NCBI GenBank assembly: GCA_028285405.1
Contig: JANQPH010000034.1
Coordinates: 1 to 64,000 of the forward strand
Reading direction: 5' to 3'
DNA length: 64,000 nucleotides
DNA from: Thermoleophilia bacterium
GTDB taxonomy: Bacteria; Actinomycetota; Thermoleophilia; Miltoncostaeales; Miltoncostaeaceae
Position 1 is the first letter of the stretch. Every line of letters begins with the position of its first letter. The notes under the pieces were generated by a model, which did not search any database, had not been told where the DNA came from, and saw nothing but the letters and a program-made list of their open reading frames with translations. This document shows, one piece after another, positions 33,245 through 40,572 of this stretch. The position numbers and the translations under genes are program-made.

Positions 33245-33365
33245 CCAAGTGCCCCAAGCCTGGGACCTTCGGTTTCGTAGACCGACGTTCGGAGCGTCAG
33301 GACGCCCATTTCCATGCGGTTCTCGTCAGTCGGGTGCGCGCCGACACTTGGCGCCGACACTTCCG
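33245..33365 (+). repeat. island-flanking direct repeat, left copy
   Basis: Shares an ordered set of blocks with 40145-40265: CCAAGTGCC (first bases), the hairpin TTCGGTTTCGTAGACCGA (33268-33285), GCCGACACTT and CCGACACTTCCG (33354-33365). The first and last blocks are both exactly 6900 bp from their partners. Intervening bases have diverged. Confidence 0.6.
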
Positions 33366-33433
33366 TGTCGAGGTTCCTGCGCAGACGAGGGCGCGGGCGG
33401 TGCGGGAAGACGAGGCCCGCTAGCCCGCGCCTT

Positions 33434-34096
33434 CTAGAACGCCCCAAGGAATAGGAGCTCCGCCTCGCTAAGGGGCGTGCATGTCGCGCCAAGGATTGTC
33501 CCGTCGGGCGACACGAGAACGACGCAGCGCATTCGGGCGGAGGCGCTCCGAAGAAGAACGATCCAAGGCTCGACTCCCGCGTAGCCCATCTCGTGGGTCG
33601 CCTCCCCAGCCATGCCCATCGGCTCGTCAGCTGCTTCGAGCGCCCAAGAGTCTTCGTGATTGTGCGCTTCGTGCACATGTGCGGCAGCGAGGAGGACTGC
33701 AGCGCCACGTGACACAAAGATCGGGCTGCCCGCAACGTCGTCTGGGCCGTTGGCCCGACTACGGCGCAACCGCCGCCAGATTGCCAACGCTGCCTGTCCG
33801 GCTGCGGCTCCAACGACCCCCTTGGCTGCACTGTCGAAGAGGAACTCAAGAACTGGGATCCAGACTTCCGCTCCCCGGCCAGCGCTTCCATCAACAAGAA
33901 CGGCAGCTCCGAGTTCCGGATCTGCCTCATCTACTGCCCACGAGCCAACCTGACGCTCGAGCGCTGATCGAGCGTCGCCCCCCGCGACCTCGTGCCAATC
34001 GTCTTCGGGGACGACCACCGCGAAGGCGGGCCGAAGGGTGAAACGGGATCCCGGGGCCTGGAAGTCCCAGTCCATTCCTTCTGGCGCCTTTGGCAT
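33434..34096 (-). CDS. hypothetical protein of the tRNA-Gly island
   Basis: 220 residues from ATG 34096. It starts 'PKAPEGMDWDFQAPGSRFTL', has an Ala/Gly-rich possible helix at about 85-105 ('AAKGVVGAAAGQAALAIW'), and a C-terminal segment 'MRCVVLVSPDGTILGATC' that could be a regulatory strand pair. Codon use is less GC-biased than in neighbours. The family is not recognised. First gene inside the island, divergent from the GIY-YIG-like gene. Confidence 0.6.
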   Translation of the reverse strand: MPKAPEGMDWDFQAPGSRFTLRPAFAVVVPEDDWHEVAGGDARSALERQVGSWAVDEADPELGAAVLVDGSAGRGAEVWIPVLEFLFDSAAKGVVGAAAGQAALAIWRRLRRSRANGPDDVAGSPIFVSRGAAVLLAAAHVHEAHNHEDSWALEAADEPMGMAGEATHEMGYAGVEPWIVLLRSASARMRCVVLVSPDGTILGATCTPLSEAELLFLGAF

Positions 34097-34239
34097 AGAG
34101 GGAAGCTACTTGATGCGGCGTCGAATGTAGGGCAATCAGGGCCGCCGCACCTCGAAGCTGTTCGCTCCAGAGGGAAGGGGCTGGACCCGGGTGCGAGCGT
34201 GGGAGTGTGCGGCGTACCATCCTGATAGGCAAGGATTCG

Positions 34240-34965
34240 ATGCCGTCACACCAATCCGATCTCGATCGCTTCTACGAGCTCCTTGGTCGCCTCGCTCTGG
34301 CCGAGGACGGCCCTCGCACGCTAGCCAAGGCGAGCAAGCGCGATGGCTGGCCGGACCGAGGCGTCTACTTCTTCATGGAGGCGGGGGAAACCCGCCGAGA
34401 CTCGGCTGAACTGAGGGTCGTCCGCGTTGGCACCCACGCGCTCCGGCGCGGTTCAGGGACGACACTCTGGGGCCGCCTGTCCCAACACCGCGGACAGGTG
34501 GGCGGGCGTCACCCGGGCGGTGGCAACCATCGTGGTTCCATCTTTCGTCTGCTGGTAGGCACGTCCTTGATAGCCCGAGGTGCTCTGGGCGCGACTGAAG
34601 CGAAAGACACGTGGGGACGGGGCGCGACAGCGCCTCCCGGCGCCAGAGAGTCGGAAGACACACTCGAGGGGGCAGTGAGCGAGCAGATCGGATCGATGCC
34701 GGTCCTCTGGCTAGAGATTGGCGACGAGCCTGGTCCGGAGAGCCAACGCGGACTCATCGAGCGAAACGCGATCGGTCTGCTCAGCCATATGAGGGGCACA
34801 GAACGAGCCGATCCAGCGAGCGGAACTTGGCTTGGGAAGGACTGCGACCGCGCGGCCGTGCGCGCCTCAGGCCTGTGGAACCAGCAGCACGTCGACGAGC
34901 CCTACGACCCAGGCTTTCTCGACGCGATGGAGCGCCTCGTGAGGGCACAAGGGGCAGCCTCGTGA
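34240..34965 (+). CDS. GIY-YIG nuclease-like protein
   Basis: 241 residues. 'RGVYFFMEAGE' followed by 'LRVVRVGTHAL' fits the GIY and YIG strands, then 'LWGRLSQHRG' supplies the usual catalytic Arg helix and 'GNHRGSIFR' the next motif; a Glu-rich helix follows. GIY-YIG enzymes nick or cut DNA. The call is from motif spacing and is moderate. ATG 34240 is preferred because AAGGA lies 5 nt upstream; an earlier GTG (34207) has poor spacing. The next gene overlaps it by 4 bp. Confidence 0.55.
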   Translation: MPSHQSDLDRFYELLGRLALAEDGPRTLAKASKRDGWPDRGVYFFMEAGETRRDSAELRVVRVGTHALRRGSGTTLWGRLSQHRGQVGGRHPGGGNHRGSIFRLLVGTSLIARGALGATEAKDTWGRGATAPPGARESEDTLEGAVSEQIGSMPVLWLEIGDEPGPESQRGLIERNAIGLLSHMRGTERADPASGTWLGKDCDRAAVRASGLWNQQHVDEPYDPGFLDAMERLVRAQGAAS

Positions 34966-35390
34966 GCCGGCGCATCGGTCTCGTGGGCTGCGTCAAGCAG
35001 AAGGGCCTGCATGCCGCTACCGCCGCTGAGCTGTATACCAGCGCGCTCTTCCGGGGGCGACGCGCCTACGTCGAACGCACCTGCGATTCTTGGTTCGTGC
35101 TTTCCGCACTGCACGGTCTGCTCGAGCCGCAGGTAGTGGTCGCCCCGTACGACGTCACCCTCGCGGCTGCGCGCCGACCCGCCAAGCGGGAATGGAGCAA
35201 GCGCGCGCTGGCTCAGATAGACAAGGCCCTGGGGCCTTGTGCCGACGCGACCTTTGAGATCCACGCAGGGTCGGCGTATATGAACTTCGGCCTCGCCGAC
35301 GGCCTTGCGGGCAGGGGTGCATCTCTTGAATGGCCGGTCGCCGGGCTCCGGCTCGGCGAACAGCTTGCCTTCTACGCGGCGGATCGCTAG
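34962..35390 (+). CDS. DUF6884 domain protein
   Basis: 142 residues. 'RIGLVGCVKQKGLHAATAAE' then 'LYTSALFRGRRAYVE', 'WFVLSALHGLLEP' and 'PYDVTL' are the DUF6884 pattern, distantly related to YaaA/archaeosine-type proteins. Its activity is unknown; homologues are frequent on mobile and defence-rich DNA. Start GTG 34962 overlaps the GIY-YIG-like stop (GTGA), so translation is coupled and a joint role is likely. Confidence 0.75.
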   Translation: MSRRIGLVGCVKQKGLHAATAAELYTSALFRGRRAYVERTCDSWFVLSALHGLLEPQVVVAPYDVTLAAARRPAKREWSKRALAQIDKALGPCADATFEIHAGSAYMNFGLADGLAGRGASLEWPVAGLRLGEQLAFYAADR

Positions 35391-35744
35391 CGCAGGCAGT
35401 CGGGGCCCCTACAGGCGCCCGGAGTGCCGAACCTGTTCAGTCCCGTGGGGCTCTGGCTCAAGGCGCTGTCTGATGCACTCGTCGCCCGCATGCCGGAGTG
35501 CGATCATCGCAGCCTGTGCAATCAGCCCGTGCAATCGGCGGATCCCCTGACGTAGTTGTCTCGGCCGCCGTCGCAGCTCGCCCAAGAGCGCGCGCTTCCT
35601 CCCGCGCAGGCTGGGCAGACCGTCTGCTTGATCGAGGCCATATTGGCTTCCGCTCCAACGTCTAGTCGTGCCAGAGCCCACGCGGGATCCAAAGCCGTTT
35701 CGACTGCACACATCCTCGACACTGTCGACTTGCATTGGAGGCGT
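35391..35744. other. 354-bp gap without a gene
   Basis: Between convergent DUF6884 and the dual-HEPN gene. A minus-strand frame (35409-35735) is open but has poor codon composition. I see no RNA gene or repeat. Confidence 0.5.
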
Positions 35745-37526
35745 CTACCCCCGGGTGCGCCGCCCCCGGTTCCTGCGGCGTCCTCTCGCTGAGCGCTTGT
35801 CGGCGGAACGCCTCGGGCGCACCGAGAAGAGAATCGTGGGCGGTGTAGTTCCCGGTTCAGAGCTCAACTGGATGTCCAGGATGGCTCTCCGCGAGCGCAC
35901 TGGATCGAGCGGCTCGAGGGTAACAACGCGCACCTCCTCACCACCGTGCGACCAGTCGAAGCTCACCACCCTCCCGAGTCCACAGACATGAAGCGTGTTC
36001 CGAACGGCGATCTCGAACGATGCCCGAGTGTGATCGATTCGAGGCACCGCGGGAACCCTACGCCCAGATACGGCACCTGGAAACAGCGCTAAGCCCACCT
36101 CGACGCCTATCAACACCGATCGGAGCATCTGGTGGTCGAACTCAAGCTCCGATGTGTCAACCAGGTGCTGCACACCGTGAACGTCCTCATACTCCACCCT
36201 GTCGTGTCGCACAGTCACGCTTGCGTGCCCGAACGCATTCCTGGCGTGCCCCGAGGCGCACCGAGTGACGAGGTCGAACAGGACTTCCTCGCGACGAGCG
36301 CCAATACGGTCGAGTAGCTCGCCGACCAGCGGGGGGGTCCGCATCTCCACGGCGCCAGCGCTGGGTTCCTGCCCAATCGCGAGGGTGGCAGTGAGAATGT
36401 GCCTACCAACGGCCTCGAGAAGGGATCCGTGGGCCGCAACGAGGCGGCGCGGATCCCGGGACTCTTCCCATGCGGCGAACTCCCGACTCTCATCGAAGCC
36501 TCGGTCTGTTACCTTCGGCGCGATCTCAGCCCAGAATCGAGCGTGGAGCTCGCTCAAGGCGGGCTGCTTCTCCGGCGGTACTCCTCGAGCAAGCTCGAAG
36601 ACACATTCCGCGCTCAGGTAGGCAAGAAGCGGATCGGGTGCATCAAGCGCAAGCCGTACAGCGCACTGGCCTGGGGCGACCCAGTATTTGGCCTCGTCTC
36701 GGAGCCCGGCGAAGGCCACGTATCCCGCACCTATTGCGCGAAGGTCATCAAGTTGCCAGCCCCAAACGTCGCCCGCGCGCCCTGGCTCGTTCCATGTCAG
36801 CTGCCCATGACCGACCCTTAGGAGCACCTCGTTCTGCTGACGGTCCGTTTCTAGGCGAGAACACTCAGCCGCAACGGCGTCGTAGACGCTTGCCTCGGAC
36901 GTAGCTGGGTCGCTAGCAGCATCCGGTCCCAATACTCCCGGGAGGTTGGTTTCGAGGCTCTCGCCGTCGGCCACATTGCCATGAATGAGGGTGCTCCGAA
37001 GGTCCCGGTCGGTCTCCCAGCATGCGTGAAGAATCCTGAGGGCCCAGCCCACCGTTTCGCGACAGTCCTCTCGCGTTGGACCGAGCGGATCCGCACCGGT
37101 GCCTGGCTCGGCCGTCGCAACCCGGGCAAGGAATTCCCAGTGCGTCAGGACGTGGGCGATCTCGGCGACTACATGCCGGCATTCGGTACGGAGGTCCCCG
37201 AGACTGCTGCGATCCGCGAAGTCGATTCTTCTGAAGAGCCCGACCACGGCTCCCTTCAGGCGCTCCTGAGGCCGATAGAGCCACCGATTCGGCATCGTCC
37301 AGTTGACGAGTAGCAGCGGATGCAGGAAGAGGATGGGTTCGGCCTCGGGCTCGACAAGGGCCTCAAACCCCGAACTCAACCGCTCGACCTCGGCTTGGAG
37401 CTCAGCTCCGATGGCCCTGCTCGCGATCCCGACTGCCTCTCCGCTAGCGGTCTCCCAGGCCTTCACGTGCCGCGCAACTACCTCGAGATCGACAGCACTG
37501 TCGTCGGCATCTCTCGCTCTTGACAC
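35745..37526 (-). CDS. large protein with two HEPN-like RX4H motifs
   Basis: 593 residues, no membrane segment. Two HEPN-type ribonuclease motifs are visible: 'LRSTLIHGNV' (Arg177, His182) at the end of a helical stretch, and 'ARNAFGHASV' (Arg429, His434), the latter followed by a strand 'DRVEYEDVHG' and a long helix as in HEPN abortive-infection proteins. The N-terminal half has 'LHPLLLVNWTMPNRWLYRPQ'. The C-terminus is very basic ('RRSADKRSARGRRRNRGRR') and could bind nucleic acid. GTG 37526 with GGGGAAG upstream is preferred to TTG 37550. HEPN proteins often cleave RNA to stop phage growth; here that is inference. I know no named family for the whole protein. Confidence 0.75.
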   Translation of the reverse strand: MSRARDADDSAVDLEVVARHVKAWETASGEAVGIASRAIGAELQAEVERLSSGFEALVEPEAEPILFLHPLLLVNWTMPNRWLYRPQERLKGAVVGLFRRIDFADRSSLGDLRTECRHVVAEIAHVLTHWEFLARVATAEPGTGADPLGPTREDCRETVGWALRILHACWETDRDLRSTLIHGNVADGESLETNLPGVLGPDAASDPATSEASVYDAVAAECSRLETDRQQNEVLLRVGHGQLTWNEPGRAGDVWGWQLDDLRAIGAGYVAFAGLRDEAKYWVAPGQCAVRLALDAPDPLLAYLSAECVFELARGVPPEKQPALSELHARFWAEIAPKVTDRGFDESREFAAWEESRDPRRLVAAHGSLLEAVGRHILTATLAIGQEPSAGAVEMRTPPLVGELLDRIGARREEVLFDLVTRCASGHARNAFGHASVTVRHDRVEYEDVHGVQHLVDTSELEFDHQMLRSVLIGVEVGLALFPGAVSGRRVPAVPRIDHTRASFEIAVRNTLHVCGLGRVVSFDWSHGGEEVRVVTLEPLDPVRSRRAILDIQLSSEPGTTPPTILFSVRPRRSADKRSARGRRRNRGRRTRG

Positions 37527-37956
37527 GTTGGCTTCCCCAGTGGTTCTCAATCGAGGCGGCGCTCATCAGCGCAGTCGCCGTGGCCCCGCCGGGCGACCGG
37601 AGCCAGGCGACATTGAGCGTTCTTCGAGCGATGTCACCCCGCGACTCCTGGAGTCCGATGAAAGGTAGCGGCGCCTCTGAGAGGCCGTTGACCCGATGCA
37701 CGACAACCGCGGGTGCGTCGCTGCCTGCTCGTTCGACCGGGTAGCGATCGGTGCCAGGCTACGCCGCTCTTCTCGGAGAAGGTGCAGAACCAAAGGGGCT
37801 CCGAGGAGGACTGGGGCCTTGTGCCCAGCACTATCGAGGCTCCCCACTTCTTCACTCGCCCCGACCCCTCTCTAGCGTCGCGAACCCCGGCCTGACCGCA
37901 GCAATCCAACGGGCTTGGGGGCGGGCCGCGGAGGCGCAACCGCGTCGTCCCTGCCA
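37527..37956. other. 430-bp gap without a gene
   Basis: Between the SIR2-like and dual-HEPN genes, both on the minus strand, so it may hold the promoter of the latter. Short open frames are not convincing. No repeats noticed. Confidence 0.5.
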
Positions 37957-39033
37957 TCACACCCGCAGAAGGTCGGCGTGGTGAGAGAATTCGCGCAAGC
38001 TGTCAAATTGAACGACGCGTGCGCCTTCCTGGAGAGGCCCGACTAGCACCGAGCGGATCGCGCGGCGGTGTTCAGGGCTGGGATTGACGATAATCACGCG
38101 TTCCAGCTTGTCGTTCGACGCCATCGCTGCCCGAAACAGCGAGTCGACGTGGAGGTCGGTCGGAGTGAACGAGAACCCGGCCAGGGTCAGGACCCGAGCC
38201 CGCCTGAGCGCAAGCTCGGCGTTCCCCCAGAGCTTCCTGAGCACCGGGCGATCGAAGAGACGCTTGGCGTTCTCTGGCGGTACGAGTTCAAACTCCTTGT
38301 CGCCAGCCTGCTTGTAGGGACGCTCCCGGAGCTTTATCTCCAAGTGCTCCGCTTCTGGGAGGGGTCTCCAGTTGAGCGACCCATGGAGCTTCAGGAGATT
38401 GATGGAACGATTCTGGGAACTCGGTGGCTCCAGGGCACTCCATGGCTCATGACCAGACACCCTGCCTGGGTTCGGGAAGCAGTAGCCGTATTGCGCAGAC
38501 CACTTCCGGCGCCCGTGTCGACGTAGCGCGTCGTCCATGACACAGTCGTAGTTGAAGCTCAGGATTGTGTCTCTGGGCACAAGATGGCGAACGATTTCGG
38601 CGTGATACATGCAGGGATGTTGGCGCGCGCTCGAAGTGCTCTTCACTACGTCGGCAGACTCCTCGAGCACGGCCGAGAGCGCGTTGAGGAGTCGCTTCCG
38701 CATTTCGCGGAGCCCCTCAGGGGTGAGTGTCCTCGAACTGGCCGGTACTAGCTCCACAACCTCAAGCAGACCCTCGAGTTGGGTGACGTACTCTTCAAGG
38801 GTGACTCGATAGTTCGGCCCATAGATCCGAAGAGCGTCACGCAGCACGCCGTTGACGGTGGGCTGGTGCTTTGCGGTCTGGATCCGCTGGAGCTGGTTGA
38901 AGAAGTCCGCGTTCAGCGGCGGCTGACAGCGAGGGCTGTGTTCCTCGACGAATTGGGCCCCGCGGGTGGCGCCGGCTCCAATTACGAGGACGGTGTCCCC
39001 GGGGCTCCAACGAGCGATAGCGCAGCGTAACAC
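37957..39033 (-). CDS. SIR2-like domain protein
   Basis: 358 residues. SIR2_2-type motifs: 'TVLVIGAGATRG' (14-25, NAD-binding Gly turn), 'TILSFNYDCVMDDAL' (156-170, Asn161-Tyr-Asp), 'LLKLHGSLNW' (213-222, catalytic His217) and 'LAGFSFTPTD' (284-293). Stand-alone proteins of this type are often NADases in phage defence rather than deacetylases. GTG 39033 has GCGGGA upstream. It lies between the dual-HEPN and PIN-like genes, all on one strand. Confidence 0.82.
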   Translation of the reverse strand: MLRCAIARWSPGDTVLVIGAGATRGAQFVEEHSPRCQPPLNADFFNQLQRIQTAKHQPTVNGVLRDALRIYGPNYRVTLEEYVTQLEGLLEVVELVPASSRTLTPEGLREMRKRLLNALSAVLEESADVVKSTSSARQHPCMYHAEIVRHLVPRDTILSFNYDCVMDDALRRHGRRKWSAQYGYCFPNPGRVSGHEPWSALEPPSSQNRSINLLKLHGSLNWRPLPEAEHLEIKLRERPYKQAGDKEFELVPPENAKRLFDRPVLRKLWGNAELALRRARVLTLAGFSFTPTDLHVDSLFRAAMASNDKLERVIIVNPSPEHRRAIRSVLVGPLQEGARVVQFDSLREFSHHADLLRV

Positions 39034-39431
39034 GGCGTTCCCGCAAGGCTCTGGGGCGCGTCCCCTCCCCTACCGTCTGGCACTACCTGCGGACCGTGGT
39101 TCCCCAGCTTCTGGCCCGGCGGATAAGTCCACCTTGCGCTCCGGGCGGACACACCGAGCCAAGCAGGCGGCTCGGCTCGCCGCGGGGGGATCCCCGGCGA
39201 CCGATGGGCGACGCGTGGCCAACGCCCATCCATGAGCAGCTCCTCAGACCACCGGCGGCCTTGCCTGGTGGGCGGGGTAGGGTGGACCATTTCGTGGGAC
39301 GCCCTTCGTCAAGCGGTTTCTCAGAACGCGCTAGAGAGGCTCGAACCCTGACCTTCGGCTTCGCGGACGCCCGGTCCCCTGGCGATGAGAACAGCCTGCG
39401 TCGCCGTATGGGCTCCAGGGGCTCCTTGTTG
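39034..39431. other. 398-bp gap; possible tRNA-Gly antisense remnant
   Basis: No gene. The segment 39330-39370 (GGCTCGAACCC, then CTTCGGCTTCGCGGACG) weakly resembles the antisense of the tRNA-Gly T-arm and anticodon arm, and also the hairpin in the island-flanking repeat. Confidence 0.35.
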
Positions 39432-39983
39432 CTAGAGCCCCTTGAGGTGCGGCTGCAGCAGGTCCCACACCTCGGGCGGACGGAGTACGTCGATACCAAG
39501 CTCACGGCGTAGGTGGATGGCGTTCCTCGGGAGCCTGCGCTCGATGGTCAAGAACGTGTCGCACTCCAGCACGAGAGCGTCTCGGATCAGTAGGGCGTCC
39601 TCACGGCTTAGGTATCCGAAGGCTCCACCCCCAAGTCGAGCGGCTAGACCAACGCCCGAGCCGTCGAAAGGGCGTACGGCTAGGTCGACGCACGCCTCCC
39701 AGTGGTCGAGCACGTCGTGGGCCCAACGAAGGTAAGACTGGTCGCCGGTCGCATCCACCTCCCGGAGGGTGTTGGACGACAGGGCGAACTCGAAGGCTCC
39801 GCGGCGCGCAAACAGCATGATGCCGCGCAGGGCGAGGACGTCGTTATTGTCGGCTCCCGATCGGCCCCTCGGCTGGTACAGCTCACCCTCATAGACAGCT
39901 CCGCCGTGATCGAGGAGCGCCTGAAGAGCGTTCGAGTCGAGGAATAGCCGAAGGGGCCGGTGACGGCTCATCGATCCGCTCAT
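39432..39983 (-). CDS. PIN-domain-like nuclease
   Basis: 183 residues. Acidic metal-site residues are spaced as in PIN ribonucleases: Asp16 in 'LRLFLDSNAL', Glu75 in 'SSNTLREVD', Asp129 in 'SREDALLIRDAL' and Asp142 in 'ECDTFLTIERR'. PIN proteins cut RNA, commonly as VapC toxins. No VapB-type antitoxin gene is adjacent, and 183 residues is longer than usual VapC. ATG 39983 or 39971 may be the start. It is the last island gene. Confidence 0.75.
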   Translation of the reverse strand: MSGSMSRHRPLRLFLDSNALQALLDHGGAVYEGELYQPRGRSGADNNDVLALRGIMLFARRGAFEFALSSNTLREVDATGDQSYLRWAHDVLDHWEACVDLAVRPFDGSGVGLAARLGGGAFGYLSREDALLIRDALVLECDTFLTIERRLPRNAIHLRRELGIDVLRPPEVWDLLQPHLKGL

Positions 39984-40572
39984 GTGGCCATATTTGCAGG
40001 AGAAACCGAACCGCCAGCCAGCAGCCCTTGTCGGCACGCCGGGCGGGCCCGCGCCGACCCACGCCGCGTGGGCCTGAGAGCACCCGCAGAACCACTCGCT
40101 TCCGTTGTGTCAGTTGCCGTGCCGACGGCCGCCGGCCTCTCGCTCCAAGTGCCTGAAAGACGAGCTTCGGTCTAGTGGACCGACGCCCTCATCGAGTGCG
40201 AACCCCTCGCCCTCAGTGATCTCGCTCTCGACCTCAGCTGCCGACACTTCTCCCGACACTTCCGGCGCAACTTCGCCCCCGCCTCGATCGGGGGCCAACA
40301 CGGTCGTGCGCTGAGTCCTCCTGCTCGGCGGGCGGAGCCCGGCAGACCCTGTGCTCAGGACCGCTTGCGTCTTGCCCCAGCCCCGCAGGGCGATCTCGCC
40401 AACACTCTGGAAACCACGTCTTGGAGCGCCCCCGAGGCCCGAAGAGCTACAGTCCTCGTCGGGCGGTGCATGAAGTGACCCGCCCTTCACTCGCCCACGT
40501 GCCTTCGCGCAGGTCGGATCGAGGGAACACCGACCACGTCTGGCCGCCTGTCGGCCAAAGGAAGGCAACACC
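39984..40572. other. 589-bp gap with right-hand island repeat
   Basis: Holds the flanking repeat (40145-40265), otherwise no gene. The minus-strand frame through the repeat (40110-40577) is open in both repeat copies but looks like a relic. The helicase ribosome-binding site is at the right end. Confidence 0.5.
40145..40265 (+). repeat. island-flanking direct repeat, right copy
   Basis: Same ordered blocks as 33245-33365: CCAAGTGCC, hairpin TCGGTC-TAGTG-GACCGA (40167-40183), GCCGACACTT (40241-40250), CCGACACTTCCG (40254-40265). Marks the probable right boundary of the island. Confidence 0.6.

Noticed and set aside
33097-33930. Minus-strand frame running through tRNA-Gly
   Set aside because: Its C-terminal part is the antisense translation of the tRNA, and the rest overlaps the flanking repeat and another gene. 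It looks like relic integrase-end sequence at most.
35409-35735. 108-residue minus-strand frame in the gap after DUF6884
   Set aside because: Composition is not coding-like, no ribosome-binding site, and no recognisable feature.
39432-39983. PIN-like gene as a VapBC toxin
   Set aside because: No antitoxin-sized gene is adjacent and the protein is longer than typical VapC; kept only as PIN-like.
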